From contig JAVBTC010000063.1 of the NCBI GenBank assembly GCA_031556405.1, forward strand, positions 1-20,662: 20,662 bases of DNA, written 5' to 3'. This DNA is from WQZF01 sp031556405. Its GTDB lineage: Bacteria > Pseudomonadota > Gammaproteobacteria > Burkholderiales > Rhodocyclaceae. Positions 1-8,569 of the stretch are shown here, piece by piece. Position 1 is the stretch's first letter. The number at the start of each line of letters is the position of its first letter. Below the pieces are notes generated by a model. That model worked only from the letters and a program-made list of their open reading frames with translations. It was not told the DNA's origin and searched no databases. A program made the position numbers and the translations under genes.

Positions 1-513
1 GAAGTCCTTTTTGTAGTGGCGGATGGTGTACATGTCGAGCAGCCCCTGCGTCGGGTGGGCGTGCCGTCCGTCGCCGGCGTTGACCACGTGCACGTCGTGG
101 CGGCCGGTGCGGGCGAGATGCTCGGCGATCAGATACGGCGCGCCGGACGTGGCATGGCGGACGACGAAAGTGTCGGCATGCATGGCGACGAGGTTGTCGA
201 TGGTGTCGAGCAGCGTTTCTCCCTTGGAGGTCGAGGAACGCGCCACGTCGAGATTGATGACGTCGGCGGAAAGCCGCTTGGCGGCGATTTCGAAAGTGGT
301 GCGGGTGCGCGTGGAGTTCTCGAAAAACAGGTTGAAAACGCTCTTTCCGCGCAGCAGCGGTACTTTTTTGACATCGCGGTCGGAAATTTCAAGGAAGGAT
401 TCGGCGGTGTCGAGAATATGCGTGACGATTTCGCGCGGCAGGCCGCCGATCGAGAGCAGGTGGCACAGTTCGCCGTTGTCGTTGAGTTGCGGATTCTTGT
501 GCTCGGAGGTCAT
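1..513 (-). CDS. pyrB: Aspartate carbamoyltransferase catalytic chain, N-terminal part (cut by window edge)
   Basis: The enzyme condenses carbamoyl phosphate with L-aspartate to N-carbamoyl-aspartate, the first committed step of pyrimidine synthesis, in the cytoplasm. Only the first 171 codons are inside the window, which is the carbamoyl-phosphate domain. The phosphate-binding motif STRTRTTFE is at residues 67-75, the SSTSKGET loop with its active-site lysine at 93-100, and DGRHAHPTQ at 148-156. All are canonical, so the enzyme should be active. The ATG at 511-513 is part of an ATGA overlap with the pyrR stop codon, which implies translational coupling. The order algH-ruvX-pyrR-pyrB is the one known from Pseudomonas and many betaproteobacteria, where a pyrC-like gene usually follows; that would lie beyond the left edge. 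The identification is firm; the C-terminal aspartate domain cannot be judged. Confidence 0.96.
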   Translation of the reverse strand, partial: MTSEHKNPQLNDNGELCHLLSIGGLPREIVTHILDTAESFLEISDRDVKKVPLLRGKSVFNLFFENSTRTRTTFEIAAKRLSADVINLDVARSSTSKGETLLDTIDNLVAMHADTFVVRHATSGAPYLIAEHLARTGRHDVHVVNAGDGRHAHPTQGLLDMYTIRHYKKDF

Positions 514-1007
514 TGCTCGATCTTCCACGATAAATGAGCGCCGTTTTTGTCGAGGACGAGAATCTGGTCGCGGTCGAGCCGCACGTCCCAGACGCAGAAT
601 TGCGCCGCGATGGGCAGTTCCCGTTCGCCACGGTCGGCAAGCACGGCCAGTTGCACCGATGCGGGACGGCCGTAATCGAACAACTCGTTGATCGCCGCGC
701 GCGTGGTGCGGCCGGTATAGAGGACGTCGTCGACGAGCAGGATGTGCCGGCCTTCGACGGAAAAAGGAATGACCGTCGGCTTGACCTGCGGATGCAGCCC
801 TTTTTCGGCAAAATCGTCGCGGTAGAACGAAACGTCGATCTGCCCGATTTCCGGAGACAGGTCGAGCAGTCCCGCCAAGCGCTCGGCGATCCATACCCCG
901 CCGGAGTGAATACCGACCAGCAGGGTATCGGGGGAAATATTGGGGCGGATCAGACTGGCCAGTGCCCGGCATTGAGCTTCGGCATCGGGAAAATCGGAGG
1001 GGGACAT
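510..1007 (-). CDS. pyrR: PyrR: bifunctional pyrimidine regulator / uracil phosphoribosyltransferase family
   Basis: This is a type I phosphoribosyltransferase of about 165 residues. The PRPP-binding loop is very clear (LLVDDVLYTGRTTRAA, in the second half), and the N-terminal GIHSGGVWIAERL segment is the usual PyrR start of the fold. In Bacillus PyrR is an RNA-binding attenuator of pyr operons and a weak UPRTase. In proteobacteria the RNA-binding role is not established, and I see no attenuator-like anti-terminator upstream of pyrB. The ATG at 1005-1007 was chosen; an in-frame TTG at 1017-1019 would add four residues (MPPT). Neither has a convincing Shine-Dalgarno, and translation is probably coupled to ruvX, which ends 18 bases upstream. 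The gene's TGA overlaps the pyrB ATG. Confidence 0.92.
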   Translation of the reverse strand: MSPSDFPDAEAQCRALASLIRPNISPDTLLVGIHSGGVWIAERLAGLLDLSPEIGQIDVSFYRDDFAEKGLHPQVKPTVIPFSVEGRHILLVDDVLYTGRTTRAAINELFDYGRPASVQLAVLADRGERELPIAAQFCVWDVRLDRDQILVLDKNGAHLSWKIEQ

Positions 1008-1025
1008 GGTGGGCGGCAAAAAGAG

Positions 1026-1520
1026 TCAGGGTGAGGAGTGAGATGGGATATGGGAGATATGGGACGCAATATGGGATGGATCGGGCGGCGGTGCGTCGAA
1101 ATGGTTTTGCAGGATGACTTGTGCGGCAACGGCGTCCAGGTGCGGTTTTGCCTTGCGCGCATCGCGTCCTGTCGCGCGGAGCAGGGCTGCTGCTTCGATC
1201 GAAGTGAAGCGTTCGTCGACGAAGATCACCGGCAGATTGAAACGCCCATGAAGCTGATTGCCGAAACGCGTACAGCGCTGGGTCATTGCGTGGTCGGAAC
1301 CGTCGTGGGCGGTGGGCAGCCCGACGATCAAGCGCACGGGACGCCATTCATCGATCAATGCGGCAATCGCGGCGAAGCGCGCATCACGCGTCGTGTTCGG
1401 GATCACCGTCAGGGGATGTGCCTGACGTAGTGACGACTCGCCGACGGCGACGCCAATCCGTTTTTCTCCGAAATCGAATGCAAGTACGCTACCTGCGGTA
1501 TTGCCGCTTGTTTCAGGCAT
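1026..1520 (-). CDS. ruvX: RuvX/YqgF family nuclease (putative pre-16S rRNA processing, Holliday-junction resolvase fold)
   Basis: This is an RNase H-fold nuclease of the YqgF family. In Escherichia coli the family is linked to maturation of the 16S rRNA 5' end, and other members cut Holliday junctions. Visible catalytic motifs are the first acidic residue in LAFDFGEKRIG (Asp16), the IVGLP strand (65-69), the DERFTS motif (102-107) and the C-terminal Asp of HLDAVAAQ (Asp129). The fold ends near residue 142; the last ~22 residues (Pro, His, Ser and Ile only in practice) are a low-complexity tail produced by a small DNA repeat. The ATG at 1518-1520 overlaps the algH stop by 8 bases. A longer in-frame extension upstream lies wholly inside algH and is not family-like. 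The gene is the second of the algH-ruvX-pyrR-pyrB operon. Confidence 0.93.
   Translation of the reverse strand: MPETSGNTAGSVLAFDFGEKRIGVAVGESSLRQAHPLTVIPNTTRDARFAAIAALIDEWRPVRLIVGLPTAHDGSDHAMTQRCTRFGNQLHGRFNLPVIFVDERFTSIEAAALLRATGRDARKAKPHLDAVAAQVILQNHFDAPPPDPSHIASHISHIPSHSSP
1043..1076. repeat. Degenerate short tandem repeat (ATATGGGA) at the 3' end of ruvX
   Basis: ATATGGGA occurs at 1048-1055, 1057-1064 and 1069-1076, with a shorter ATGGGAT at 1043-1049. On the minus strand the repeats encode the unusual RuvX tail (SHIASHISHIPSHSS). The irregular 9- and 12-base spacing suggests slippage-type growth of the 3' end. This is direct observation; no function is proposed. Confidence 0.6.
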
Positions 1521-2073
1521 GTCCCGCGCCATCCGCGAGATGAATGAGGTCGACGCCGAGCGCGCGTGCCGCCGCGTCGCGGCGCTCTTCGTAAGGCAGG
1601 TTGAAGATGATTTCCGGCCGCGCAGGAACGGAAAGCCAGGCATTTTGAGCCAGTTCGTGTTCGATTTGCCCCGCCGCCCAGCCGGAATAACCGAGCGAAA
1701 CCAGAATTTCCTGCGGTTGTCCTTCGTCGCCGACAGACTGTAAAACGTCGCGCGAACTGGTCAGACCGATGTCGGCGTTGATGATCAGCGTCGACTGCCA
1801 GCCGCCGATCGGGGTGTGCAGGACAAAACCGCGGTCGGTTTGAACCGGGCCGCCGAAATAGACGGGCATTTCGGAAAAACCGATGGCCTTCAGCGGGAGC
1901 TCTATCTTTTCGAACAACGACGCAAGATTGATATCGATCGGGCGGTTGACGATGATGCCAAGCGCGCCGCGTTCGTTGTGCTCGCAGATGTAGACCAGGG
2001 TCTTCGTGAAGTAAGGATCAGCCATCGCCGGCATGGCGATGAGGAAATGATCGGTGAGATTGATGGCTTGCAT
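1513..2073 (-). CDS. algH: YqgE/AlgH family protein
   Basis: This 186-residue protein is a full-length member of the YqgE/AlgH family. The N-terminal LTDHFLIAMPAMADPYFTKT, the CEHNERGALGIIVNRP segment, YFGGPVQTDRGFVLH and the SLGYSGWAAGQIEHEL block are all family signatures. The name comes from a proposed regulatory role in Pseudomonas alginate production, but the biochemical function is unknown. It is the first gene of a minus-strand operon followed by ruvX, pyrR and pyrB, an association conserved across many proteobacteria. A promoter-like sequence lies immediately upstream (2080-2108), and AAGG just before the ATG is the only ribosome-binding-site candidate. Confidence 0.93.
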   Translation of the reverse strand: MQAINLTDHFLIAMPAMADPYFTKTLVYICEHNERGALGIIVNRPIDINLASLFEKIELPLKAIGFSEMPVYFGGPVQTDRGFVLHTPIGGWQSTLIINADIGLTSSRDVLQSVGDEGQPQEILVSLGYSGWAAGQIEHELAQNAWLSVPARPEIIFNLPYEERRDAAARALGVDLIHLADGAGHA

Positions 2074-2079
2074 GGCCTT

Positions 2080-2108
2080 ATTCTAATAGGCGGCGCGAGA
2101 CGAAACAA
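2080..2108 (-). promoter_or_regulatory. Candidate sigma70 promoter of the algH-ruvX-pyrR-pyrB operon
   Basis: On the minus strand TTGTTT (2103-2108) and TAGAAT (2080-2085) are separated by exactly 17 bases; the -10 box matches consensus at 5 of 6 positions and the -35 at 3 of 6. The -10 box ends only 6 bases before the algH ATG, so a transcript started here would have almost no leader. Inferred from motif match only. Confidence 0.4.
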
Positions 2109-2176
2109 ATGCGAATGTCCGGATGGACCAGGGAGTTTTTTATTGTATTGATAAACAATGGCTTGCCCGCTATTTG

Positions 2177-2220
2177 AAAGGGCCGGCGCACCGTCGTTCG
2201 GAACGGTGCGCCGGCCCTTT
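2177..2220 (-). terminator. Strong hairpin terminator after chpA, possibly bidirectional
   Basis: A perfect 18-bp GC-rich stem (2177-2194 with 2203-2220) has an 8-base loop, 10 bases past the chpA stop. On the minus strand it is preceded by a run of A and followed by CTTTCAAATA. On the plus strand the stem is followed by seven T, the better U-tract. It probably insulates the Chp operon from the algH operon. Confidence 0.8.
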
Positions 2221-2230
2221 TTTATGCAGG

Positions 2231-5200
2231 TTATTTCGCCTTGACGTAACCGTCGACCAGTTGCATCAGTTCGTCTTCCTGGTATGGCTTGCCCAGGTAA
2301 TGATTGACGCCTATCTCAAAGGCGTAAGTGCGATGTTTGTCGGCGGTGCGTGACGTGATCATGATGATCGGAATATCCTTCAGGCGCTGGTCGGCACGGA
2401 CGTTGCGCGTCAGGTCGAAACCGTCCATGCGCGGCATTTCGATATCCACCAGCATTACATCGGGCACGATGTCGAGCAACTGTTCGAGCGCGTCGACCCC
2501 GTCTTTCGCCGTCAACACCTGGTAGCCGTGGCGCGCCAGCAGGCGTCCGGTGATTTTGCGCACCGTCAGCGAATCGTCGACCACCATGATCATGGGTTGC
2601 GTGACCGCTTTCGGCGCTTCTGCGGCGCCCGCTGTCGTCGGAACAGGCAGTGAGGCTTCCGCCGCGAGCAGCATCAACGACGGCGCGCGGCTTGCCAACG
2701 CCACGGGGTTGAGAATGAGGATAACGCGCCCGTCGCCGAGTACCGTGGCGCCGGCGATCCCGACGACGCGGGAAAGCTGCGGGCCGATATTCTTGACGAC
2801 GATTTCCTGGTTGCCATGCAGCGTATCGACGTGTACCGCGACACGCTGATTCCCGGAACGCAGATACAGAACCCAATAGAGGTTTCGCGTTTCCGGCAGG
2901 GTATTCAATTCACCGAGCAAATGCGGCAGGAAGTGGTAGGGATAGTGGTTCCCGTGCCACTCGGTTTCGCCGAGTTCCTGTATCTGCGCCAGTTCCGAAG
3001 GCTTGATTTCCCGAACCTGTTCGATCATGGCCGACGGGATGGCGTACATGTTTGTCCCGGCATGAATCAGCAATGCCTGGGTTACCGCCAGGGTCAGCGG
3101 AATGTAAAGCCGGAAGGTCGAGCCCTGGCCGTGGGCGGAGGAAATTTCGATGCGTCCCCCCAGCGCGGTAATGCCGGTGCGGACGACGTCCATGCCGATA
3201 CCGCGGCCGGAAATCTGGCTGACTTCCTTCGCCGCCGAAATTCCGGGCCGGAAGATCAGTTCGACCAGCATCGACTGGTCGATGGTGTCGTTGGCGGTAA
3301 TCAACCCCGCCTCGATTCCTCGCGCGCGAATGCGTTCGAAATCGATACCGGCGCCATCGTCGCTCAACGACAGGATGATTTCGTTACCTTCCTGAAGCAG
3401 TGACAGAGTGATTTCGCCGATTTCCGATTTGCCTGCCGCAAGGCGCTCGTCACGGGATTCGATTCCGTGGGCGACGGCGTTGCGCAGCATGTGCTCCAGT
3501 GGCGGAATGATTTTGTCGAGAACGCTGCGGTCGATTTCAAGCTGATCGCCCCGGATGTCGAGGTTGGCGCGTTTCTTCAGTTCCTTCGAGGTCTGCCGTA
3601 CCAGACGGTAGAGCCGATCAACTTGGCTACCGAAAGGAACCATGCGGATATTCATCAGTTCCTGTTGCAGTTCGCGGTTCATCCGCCCCTGCGCCAGGAG
3701 TGCCGCATTGGTTTCGTCCAGGCTCTTGAGCAGGCTGTGTTCCACCATCGCGACGTCGTTGACCGCTTCGGCCATCATCCGCGTCAATTCCTGGAAGCGG
3801 GTGAAACGGTCGAATTCGAGCGGGTCGAAATCGAGATGCGTTTCTTCCGCATGCGCGTGCCGCGACTGCATTTGCGACTCAGCCTGAATTTCGATTTCGC
3901 GTAATTGGTGACGCAGGCGGATGACGTTTTCCGTCAGGTTGAGCGCGGATTCCCGCAGACTGCGCATTTCGCCCTCAATCCGGGAACGCGTGATGGCGAG
4001 TTCGCCTGCATCGTTCACCAGCCGATCGAGCAGATCGGCGCGCACACGCAACAGGTTATGTTGCTGTGTGGTGGACTCGTCGGCATTGTCGGATGGCAAT
4101 ACGACCATTTTCGCCGCGGGTGCCGCGGTAATGGGCGACGGAGCAGTTGGCGCCGCAACGGCAATGGGCGTTGCGGCGGGCGACGATACGATATCCGCCG
4201 CTTCTTTTGGTTCCTGCGATTCTTCGGCCGGAACGGCCGGTATTTCGTCGGAGGCAGGCGCTGCTGCGGATTCCGTCTCGAAGACCGGCTCTTCCTGAAC
4301 TGGTTCTGCAACGGCCTCGGGAACAGTGTCCGTGGCAATGTCCGGAGCGGCGAGGGATACTGCCGCCGGGAATTCTGTTGGAAATTCCGCTGTTGGAAAT
4401 TCCGCTTCGAGCGGCTCGCCATTCGCGAGAAAATCGATGATCTGCATGACGGAATCGAAAGCGTTTTCGATATCGTCGATCAATTCCGGGGTTGCGCTGC
4501 CGCTGCGTTGCGCCTGTTCAACCTTGGCTTCGATGGCATGGGTGATCGCCCCGAGATTCATCGCGCCGGTCATGCGCGCGCTACCCTTCAGCGTATGGAG
4601 CTGGCGGTGCAGGGTACGGCTGATTTCAACATCGTCTAAATGCTGACGCCATTTTCTCAGGTGTTCGGTGATTCCAGAACAGAGATCCTCGGCTTCCTCC
4701 AGGAAAATGGGCAGAAGCTGTTCGTCGATTTCATCCTGTAGCGGCGATGCGGGCAGTGTAGGTCCGGGCGCTACGGAAGATACGATCTCCGCCTCCGTTT
4801 CGGGTTCGGAACCGGCAACCGCAGGAACCAGGGACAATATGTCCTCGGGTAGCTGTACCTGAAATGCGGCATCACCGATTTGCTCGGGCGGTTCCTCTTC
4901 CTGAGGAGCGTGCGGATAAATTTGTTCCAGCGCGGTGAGGAGATCGGGTCGAGCCTGAGGTTCGCGTTGCTTGCTGACCGAAGCGATCATTGCCTCGAGC
5001 GCGGTGACGGTTTCGCCTACTACTTCCAGATCCTCGGGATTGGCGGGGGCGATGGACTCATCTCTGCGCAGCAATGCATTCTCAAGCGTGATGGCGAGGT
5101 GACGGATGGTCAGAATACCCACCGTCCCGGCAGTACCACCCAATGTGTGTGCCGCCCGGGTGATGGCGTGCGTCGTCGGCTGCGCGGGATCGATTTCGAG

Positions 5201-8200
5201 ATTGCCGAATTCATACTGCAATGTCGTCAGGTGTTGCTGGGCTTCTTCGAGAAAGATACTGAACAGCGCGGGAGAAACGGACAATTCCCAGGGTTTTTCC
5301 TCCGGCTCCGACGGAGATTCTGCAACAGCGGGTTCTTCCGCAACGGCAGGTTCCACGGCGGGTGTTTCTTCTACCGCCGCTTCATCGGAGGATACGGAAA
5401 CGGGCGTCACTTCCAGATCGAGCGGGCCGGAGATACTGTCGAAATCACTGGATTCCGGTTCGCCAAGATCGATGGTGATACTTTCACTTTCCGGCTCTTC
5501 TTCCGTAACCGTTTCCCCATCGGAACCGGGGAACACGGAGTGATCGGAAAGATCACGAATTTCGATTGCCCCGGTCAGCGAGTCTGTCGAGACCGCAATG
5601 GGTTCGGGTACGGGTTCAAGTTCAAAACCATCGCTGATCGTACCGAGTTCGATGGTCTCGCCGGGCAAGGATGTTTCCAGCGTGATGTTCAAATCGCTGG
5701 TTTCCGGCGTTTCGTCGCCGGCCATATCCGCTTGTTGAGGACGGGAGGGTTCCTCGAATTCGCTGGCTTCGATGAAAGGCGCCAGTTCGATGAGTATCTC
5801 CGGACTGGATTCTGCCACGGGTTGGGGGGCGGAGCCTATGATGTCCGTGGCTTCCAGGTCGAAATCCGGCATTTCCTTGGCAGCGGAAAGAATGTCGGTC
5901 GCGGCACCGTCGAATGTTTCTTCGTCCTCGGGCACGGTTTCGGATACTACTGCTGCCGATATGGATTCCCTTTCGCTAGGAGATTCCGGAGAGACGAATG
6001 AAGGCTGTTCGATGGGTTCGACGACGGCCGCTGCGGTTTTTTCCTCTTCCTGATGCGGTATGGGCGCCGGAACGGCCGGCGGCTGCGGTACGTTCGTTCC
6101 CTGCAACATGGATGTTGCCGAAGCCATAAGCGCCCGGGTATCGGGAACCGGACTGCCCGATTCGAGATGGTCGACCCACGCGCCGAAGACGGTTCTGGCG
6201 TCTCCAACAAGCTGCAACAATTCAGGCGTCGGCGTTCGCTCCTCGCGCAGCCAAAGATTCAGGACCTGTTCGATCGCCCACGCCGTTTCTCCCAGGTCCT
6301 TGAGCCCCACCATACGCCCGGAGCCCTTGAGGGTGTGATAGGAGCGGCGCGCTGTCGTCAATGCTTCGGTATCGTCGAGATTGTCGCGCAGTTCTTCTTC
6401 ACTCGCGGCGATGGCGCCCAAAACTTCCTTTGCCTCTTCGATAAAGATGGCAAGGAGTTCGGCATCCAGGTCTTCGGTGCTGGCTTGAGAGAGTTGTAGT
6501 GTTTCTTCGGAAGGAGTGACAATCGCCGGTGTCTTGAATCCGTCTACGATTGCCTCTTCTATATGAGGGGTAGCATCGGGGGCTGCTTCGAAAGAGGAAA
6601 GGGCGGCCAATGCGGCCTGGGCATGCTGTCCGAGCGCGCTGTCCGCAACGAGATCGGCGTCCTTCTTGAGGCTTTCGAGGTTTTGTTTCAGTTCCTGGCG
6701 CAGTTGCGGGTCATGCGGTTGTTCCTTGATGGCTTCGAACAGGGCGCGGGTTTCATGCTTTGTCTTTTCCAGTTCGGCTTCAACGCTTTCGAAGGGTTGC
6801 TGAGCTTCGTCTTCCGTTTCGGCGTCTATTTCGTCTTCTCTGTCCCGCCGGGAGGTGAGATGCAGGAATTCTTCAAAATTGGAGGCGCCATGCTGCATTT
6901 CGCCAATAAAAAAACCAAGGGCGGAAAGCTGGTCGGCGACATGAATGAAATCAGCTTCATTCGCCACGTAATCGGGGTCGGAGAAGTTCCGGATCTTATC
7001 GGCGCAGGTACGCAGCATCGCGACCGCGGAATCTTCGCCCAGCATGACAAGCGCGCCGATGACCTGGTCGATCAGGAGATCGAGATTAGGGAGATTCTCG
7101 CGTTTCTCGGGATCGCGGAAAAATGCGTCCAGGATTTGTTCGATTTGCCCGAGATTGCTCAGAATTTCGCGCGCCACCTGGGCCATGAGAATTTTTTCAT
7201 GCGCCTGCCGCGACATTTCATCGAGGATCGTGGCTCCGCTGTCCGATACGGGCGGTGTGCCGGCGATGCAGCCATGAATGCGCGCCACCATGACATCGAC
7301 CTGATGGACGAAATCCGCTCCGAGACTGTTGAAATTCTCCTGCGCGTTATGGGCAAGCAGGATCGCCGTGGCGACTTCCATGGCAACCGCTTCGGAATAA
7401 CGCGAGGGATTTTCACCAAGCCAACTGGCAACCGCTCCGATTGCCTGAGCCAAGCGGCGGAAGTCGGTATGTCCCAGTTGTTCTGCAATCAGGAACAGGC
7501 TCGCGGCGTGAGTACGGAACTGCGGCAATGCTTTTGCCGTACCCGTGCAGAACTTGCTCCATGCTTCCTCGGTCGCCGCGATCGCTTCCCGCATTCGCCG
7601 CTGAATCTCCTGTTGCGGTGCGGTTGTGGCGGTATCTCCCGTGGAAATGCTGTCCTTCAGGCTATAGATTTTGGCGATTGCATGGACCTGGGGCTCTCTG
7701 CTGCCGTTGGCGGCCGCTCTGGCAACCAGGAAAAGAGCGTCGCGCATCAGGCGTTCGGCGACATTCTTCGATCCGTCGAGGAGACGCCGGATTTGTAGGT
7801 CGATACGTGAGCAAAGATAGCCGATATCCATATCGGTATCGGTTTTCAAGGTGCCTTCGGCCAGTGCGGAAAGGAATCCAAGAACAATCCACCAGAAGGC
7901 GCGCGCGCCCGGTTGTTCTTGTGTGGCCTCGATGCGCCGGATGGCTTCCCGCATTTCGAGGGTTGCCATGCGGGTGTTGTCTCCTTTCTTGGCGCCAAGC
8001 AGCCAGGAAAGAAGACCGCGCTGAAAGCGTCCCCGCTCTTTGCGCAAAATCTGTTTGAGTTCCTCGGAAGAGTGGCTGGGCACGGGGGTGCTGCGCTGCG
8101 GCGGCCTCTGGCTCAGATCGGGGAAAAACAGGTCGGTGGGAGAAACCCGGGAGTGTCCCTGAAGCTGGTTTATTTCCCGATAGAGCGGCAGCAGCTGGAG

Positions 8201-8548
8201 CGGCCGGTCAGGCTGTCCGGCCAACAGGTGGTCGAGGTACAGGCGAATTGCCTGTAGCGTGCGCTCCCCCATGTCGACGAGTTCCGGTGCGCCCACGGAG
8301 CGTTTTTCGTTTTCAACATCTTCGAACAGATTTTCAAGCGCGTTACAGACCCGGGCAAGTCCATCCAGACCGACGATGGTAAGCGCGCCATTGACCTGGT
8401 GCAGATGAGTGCGGCAGAACTTCAATTGGGTCAGTTCGCCGCTCTCGATAAATTGGCGCAAAGATTCGCCGGCACGATCGAGGGTAAGATCGATCTCCCC
8501 CTTAACCCAGGCTAAAGGGCCAACGTCGAATTCGATTGCAGCATCCAT
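2231..8548 (-). CDS. chpA: ChpA: multi-Hpt CheA-type hybrid histidine kinase of the type IV pilus chemosensory system
   Basis: This is the core kinase of the Pil-Chp system, which controls twitching motility and, in Pseudomonas, cAMP and surface sensing. At 2105 residues it is shorter than Pseudomonas ChpA. In order: an N-terminal degenerate Hpt (HLHQVNGA, His48/His50); a helical ChpA/FimL-like region; Hpt with HTLKGS at His738; acidic linker (~850-1090); Hpt-like with HTLGGT at His1134; Hpt with HTLKGS at His1318; Ala/Pro/Glu linker (~1390-1490); dimerisation domain from ~1497; CheA ATPase with N-box RNAVAHG (Asn1690, His1694), DDGAGID and GRGIGMD (1781-1787); CheW-like domain (~1835-1965); and receiver (1986-2105) with phospho-Asp2035 in LVDIEMPRMDG. 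It is preceded by a good ribosome-binding site (AGAGGT) and lies 21 bases after pilJ. Cytoplasmic, docked to PilJ through PilI. Confidence 0.95.
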   Translation of the reverse strand: MDAAIEFDVGPLAWVKGEIDLTLDRAGESLRQFIESGELTQLKFCRTHLHQVNGALTIVGLDGLARVCNALENLFEDVENEKRSVGAPELVDMGERTLQAIRLYLDHLLAGQPDRPLQLLPLYREINQLQGHSRVSPTDLFFPDLSQRPPQRSTPVPSHSSEELKQILRKERGRFQRGLLSWLLGAKKGDNTRMATLEMREAIRRIEATQEQPGARAFWWIVLGFLSALAEGTLKTDTDMDIGYLCSRIDLQIRRLLDGSKNVAERLMRDALFLVARAAANGSREPQVHAIAKIYSLKDSISTGDTATTAPQQEIQRRMREAIAATEEAWSKFCTGTAKALPQFRTHAASLFLIAEQLGHTDFRRLAQAIGAVASWLGENPSRYSEAVAMEVATAILLAHNAQENFNSLGADFVHQVDVMVARIHGCIAGTPPVSDSGATILDEMSRQAHEKILMAQVAREILSNLGQIEQILDAFFRDPEKRENLPNLDLLIDQVIGALVMLGEDSAVAMLRTCADKIRNFSDPDYVANEADFIHVADQLSALGFFIGEMQHGASNFEEFLHLTSRRDREDEIDAETEDEAQQPFESVEAELEKTKHETRALFEAIKEQPHDPQLRQELKQNLESLKKDADLVADSALGQHAQAALAALSSFEAAPDATPHIEEAIVDGFKTPAIVTPSEETLQLSQASTEDLDAELLAIFIEEAKEVLGAIAASEEELRDNLDDTEALTTARRSYHTLKGSGRMVGLKDLGETAWAIEQVLNLWLREERTPTPELLQLVGDARTVFGAWVDHLESGSPVPDTRALMASATSMLQGTNVPQPPAVPAPIPHQEEEKTAAAVVEPIEQPSFVSPESPSERESISAAVVSETVPEDEETFDGAATDILSAAKEMPDFDLEATDIIGSAPQPVAESSPEILIELAPFIEASEFEEPSRPQQADMAGDETPETSDLNITLETSLPGETIELGTISDGFELEPVPEPIAVSTDSLTGAIEIRDLSDHSVFPGSDGETVTEEEPESESITIDLGEPESSDFDSISGPLDLEVTPVSVSSDEAAVEETPAVEPAVAEEPAVAESPSEPEEKPWELSVSPALFSIFLEEAQQHLTTLQYEFGNLEIDPAQPTTHAITRAAHTLGGTAGTVGILTIRHLAITLENALLRRDESIAPANPEDLEVVGETVTALEAMIASVSKQREPQARPDLLTALEQIYPHAPQEEEPPEQIGDAAFQVQLPEDILSLVPAVAGSEPETEAEIVSSVAPGPTLPASPLQDEIDEQLLPIFLEEAEDLCSGITEHLRKWRQHLDDVEISRTLHRQLHTLKGSARMTGAMNLGAITHAIEAKVEQAQRSGSATPELIDDIENAFDSVMQIIDFLANGEPLEAEFPTAEFPTEFPAAVSLAAPDIATDTVPEAVAEPVQEEPVFETESAAAPASDEIPAVPAEESQEPKEAADIVSSPAATPIAVAAPTAPSPITAAPAAKMVVLPSDNADESTTQQHNLLRVRADLLDRLVNDAGELAITRSRIEGEMRSLRESALNLTENVIRLRHQLREIEIQAESQMQSRHAHAEETHLDFDPLEFDRFTRFQELTRMMAEAVNDVAMVEHSLLKSLDETNAALLAQGRMNRELQQELMNIRMVPFGSQVDRLYRLVRQTSKELKKRANLDIRGDQLEIDRSVLDKIIPPLEHMLRNAVAHGIESRDERLAAGKSEIGEITLSLLQEGNEIILSLSDDGAGIDFERIRARGIEAGLITANDTIDQSMLVELIFRPGISAAKEVSQISGRGIGMDVVRTGITALGGRIEISSAHGQGSTFRLYIPLTLAVTQALLIHAGTNMYAIPSAMIEQVREIKPSELAQIQELGETEWHGNHYPYHFLPHLLGELNTLPETRNLYWVLYLRSGNQRVAVHVDTLHGNQEIVVKNIGPQLSRVVGIAGATVLGDGRVILILNPVALASRAPSLMLLAAEASLPVPTTAGAAEAPKAVTQPMIMVVDDSLTVRKITGRLLARHGYQVLTAKDGVDALEQLLDIVPDVMLVDIEMPRMDGFDLTRNVRADQRLKDIPIIMITSRTADKHRTYAFEIGVNHYLGKPYQEDELMQLVDGYVKAK
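4376..4405. repeat. Perfect 15-bp tandem duplication inside a chpA linker
   Basis: TGTTGGAAATTCCGC occurs twice head to tail (4376-4390 and 4391-4405). A related GGAATTC stretch sits just before it. It encodes the repeated EFPTA/EFPTE/EFPA string in the linker after the third Hpt domain. The duplication is in frame, as expected for a length-tolerant linker. Confidence 0.8.
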
Positions 8549-8569
8549 GAGACCTCTGTTCCCTGATTT

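Noticed and set aside
4880..7798. Long open frames on the plus strand opposite chpA (373 and 411 codons)
   Set aside because: They are antisense to a clearly homologous ChpA, have Arg/Phe/Gly-rich composition typical of shadow frames in GC-rich DNA, and show no family motif.
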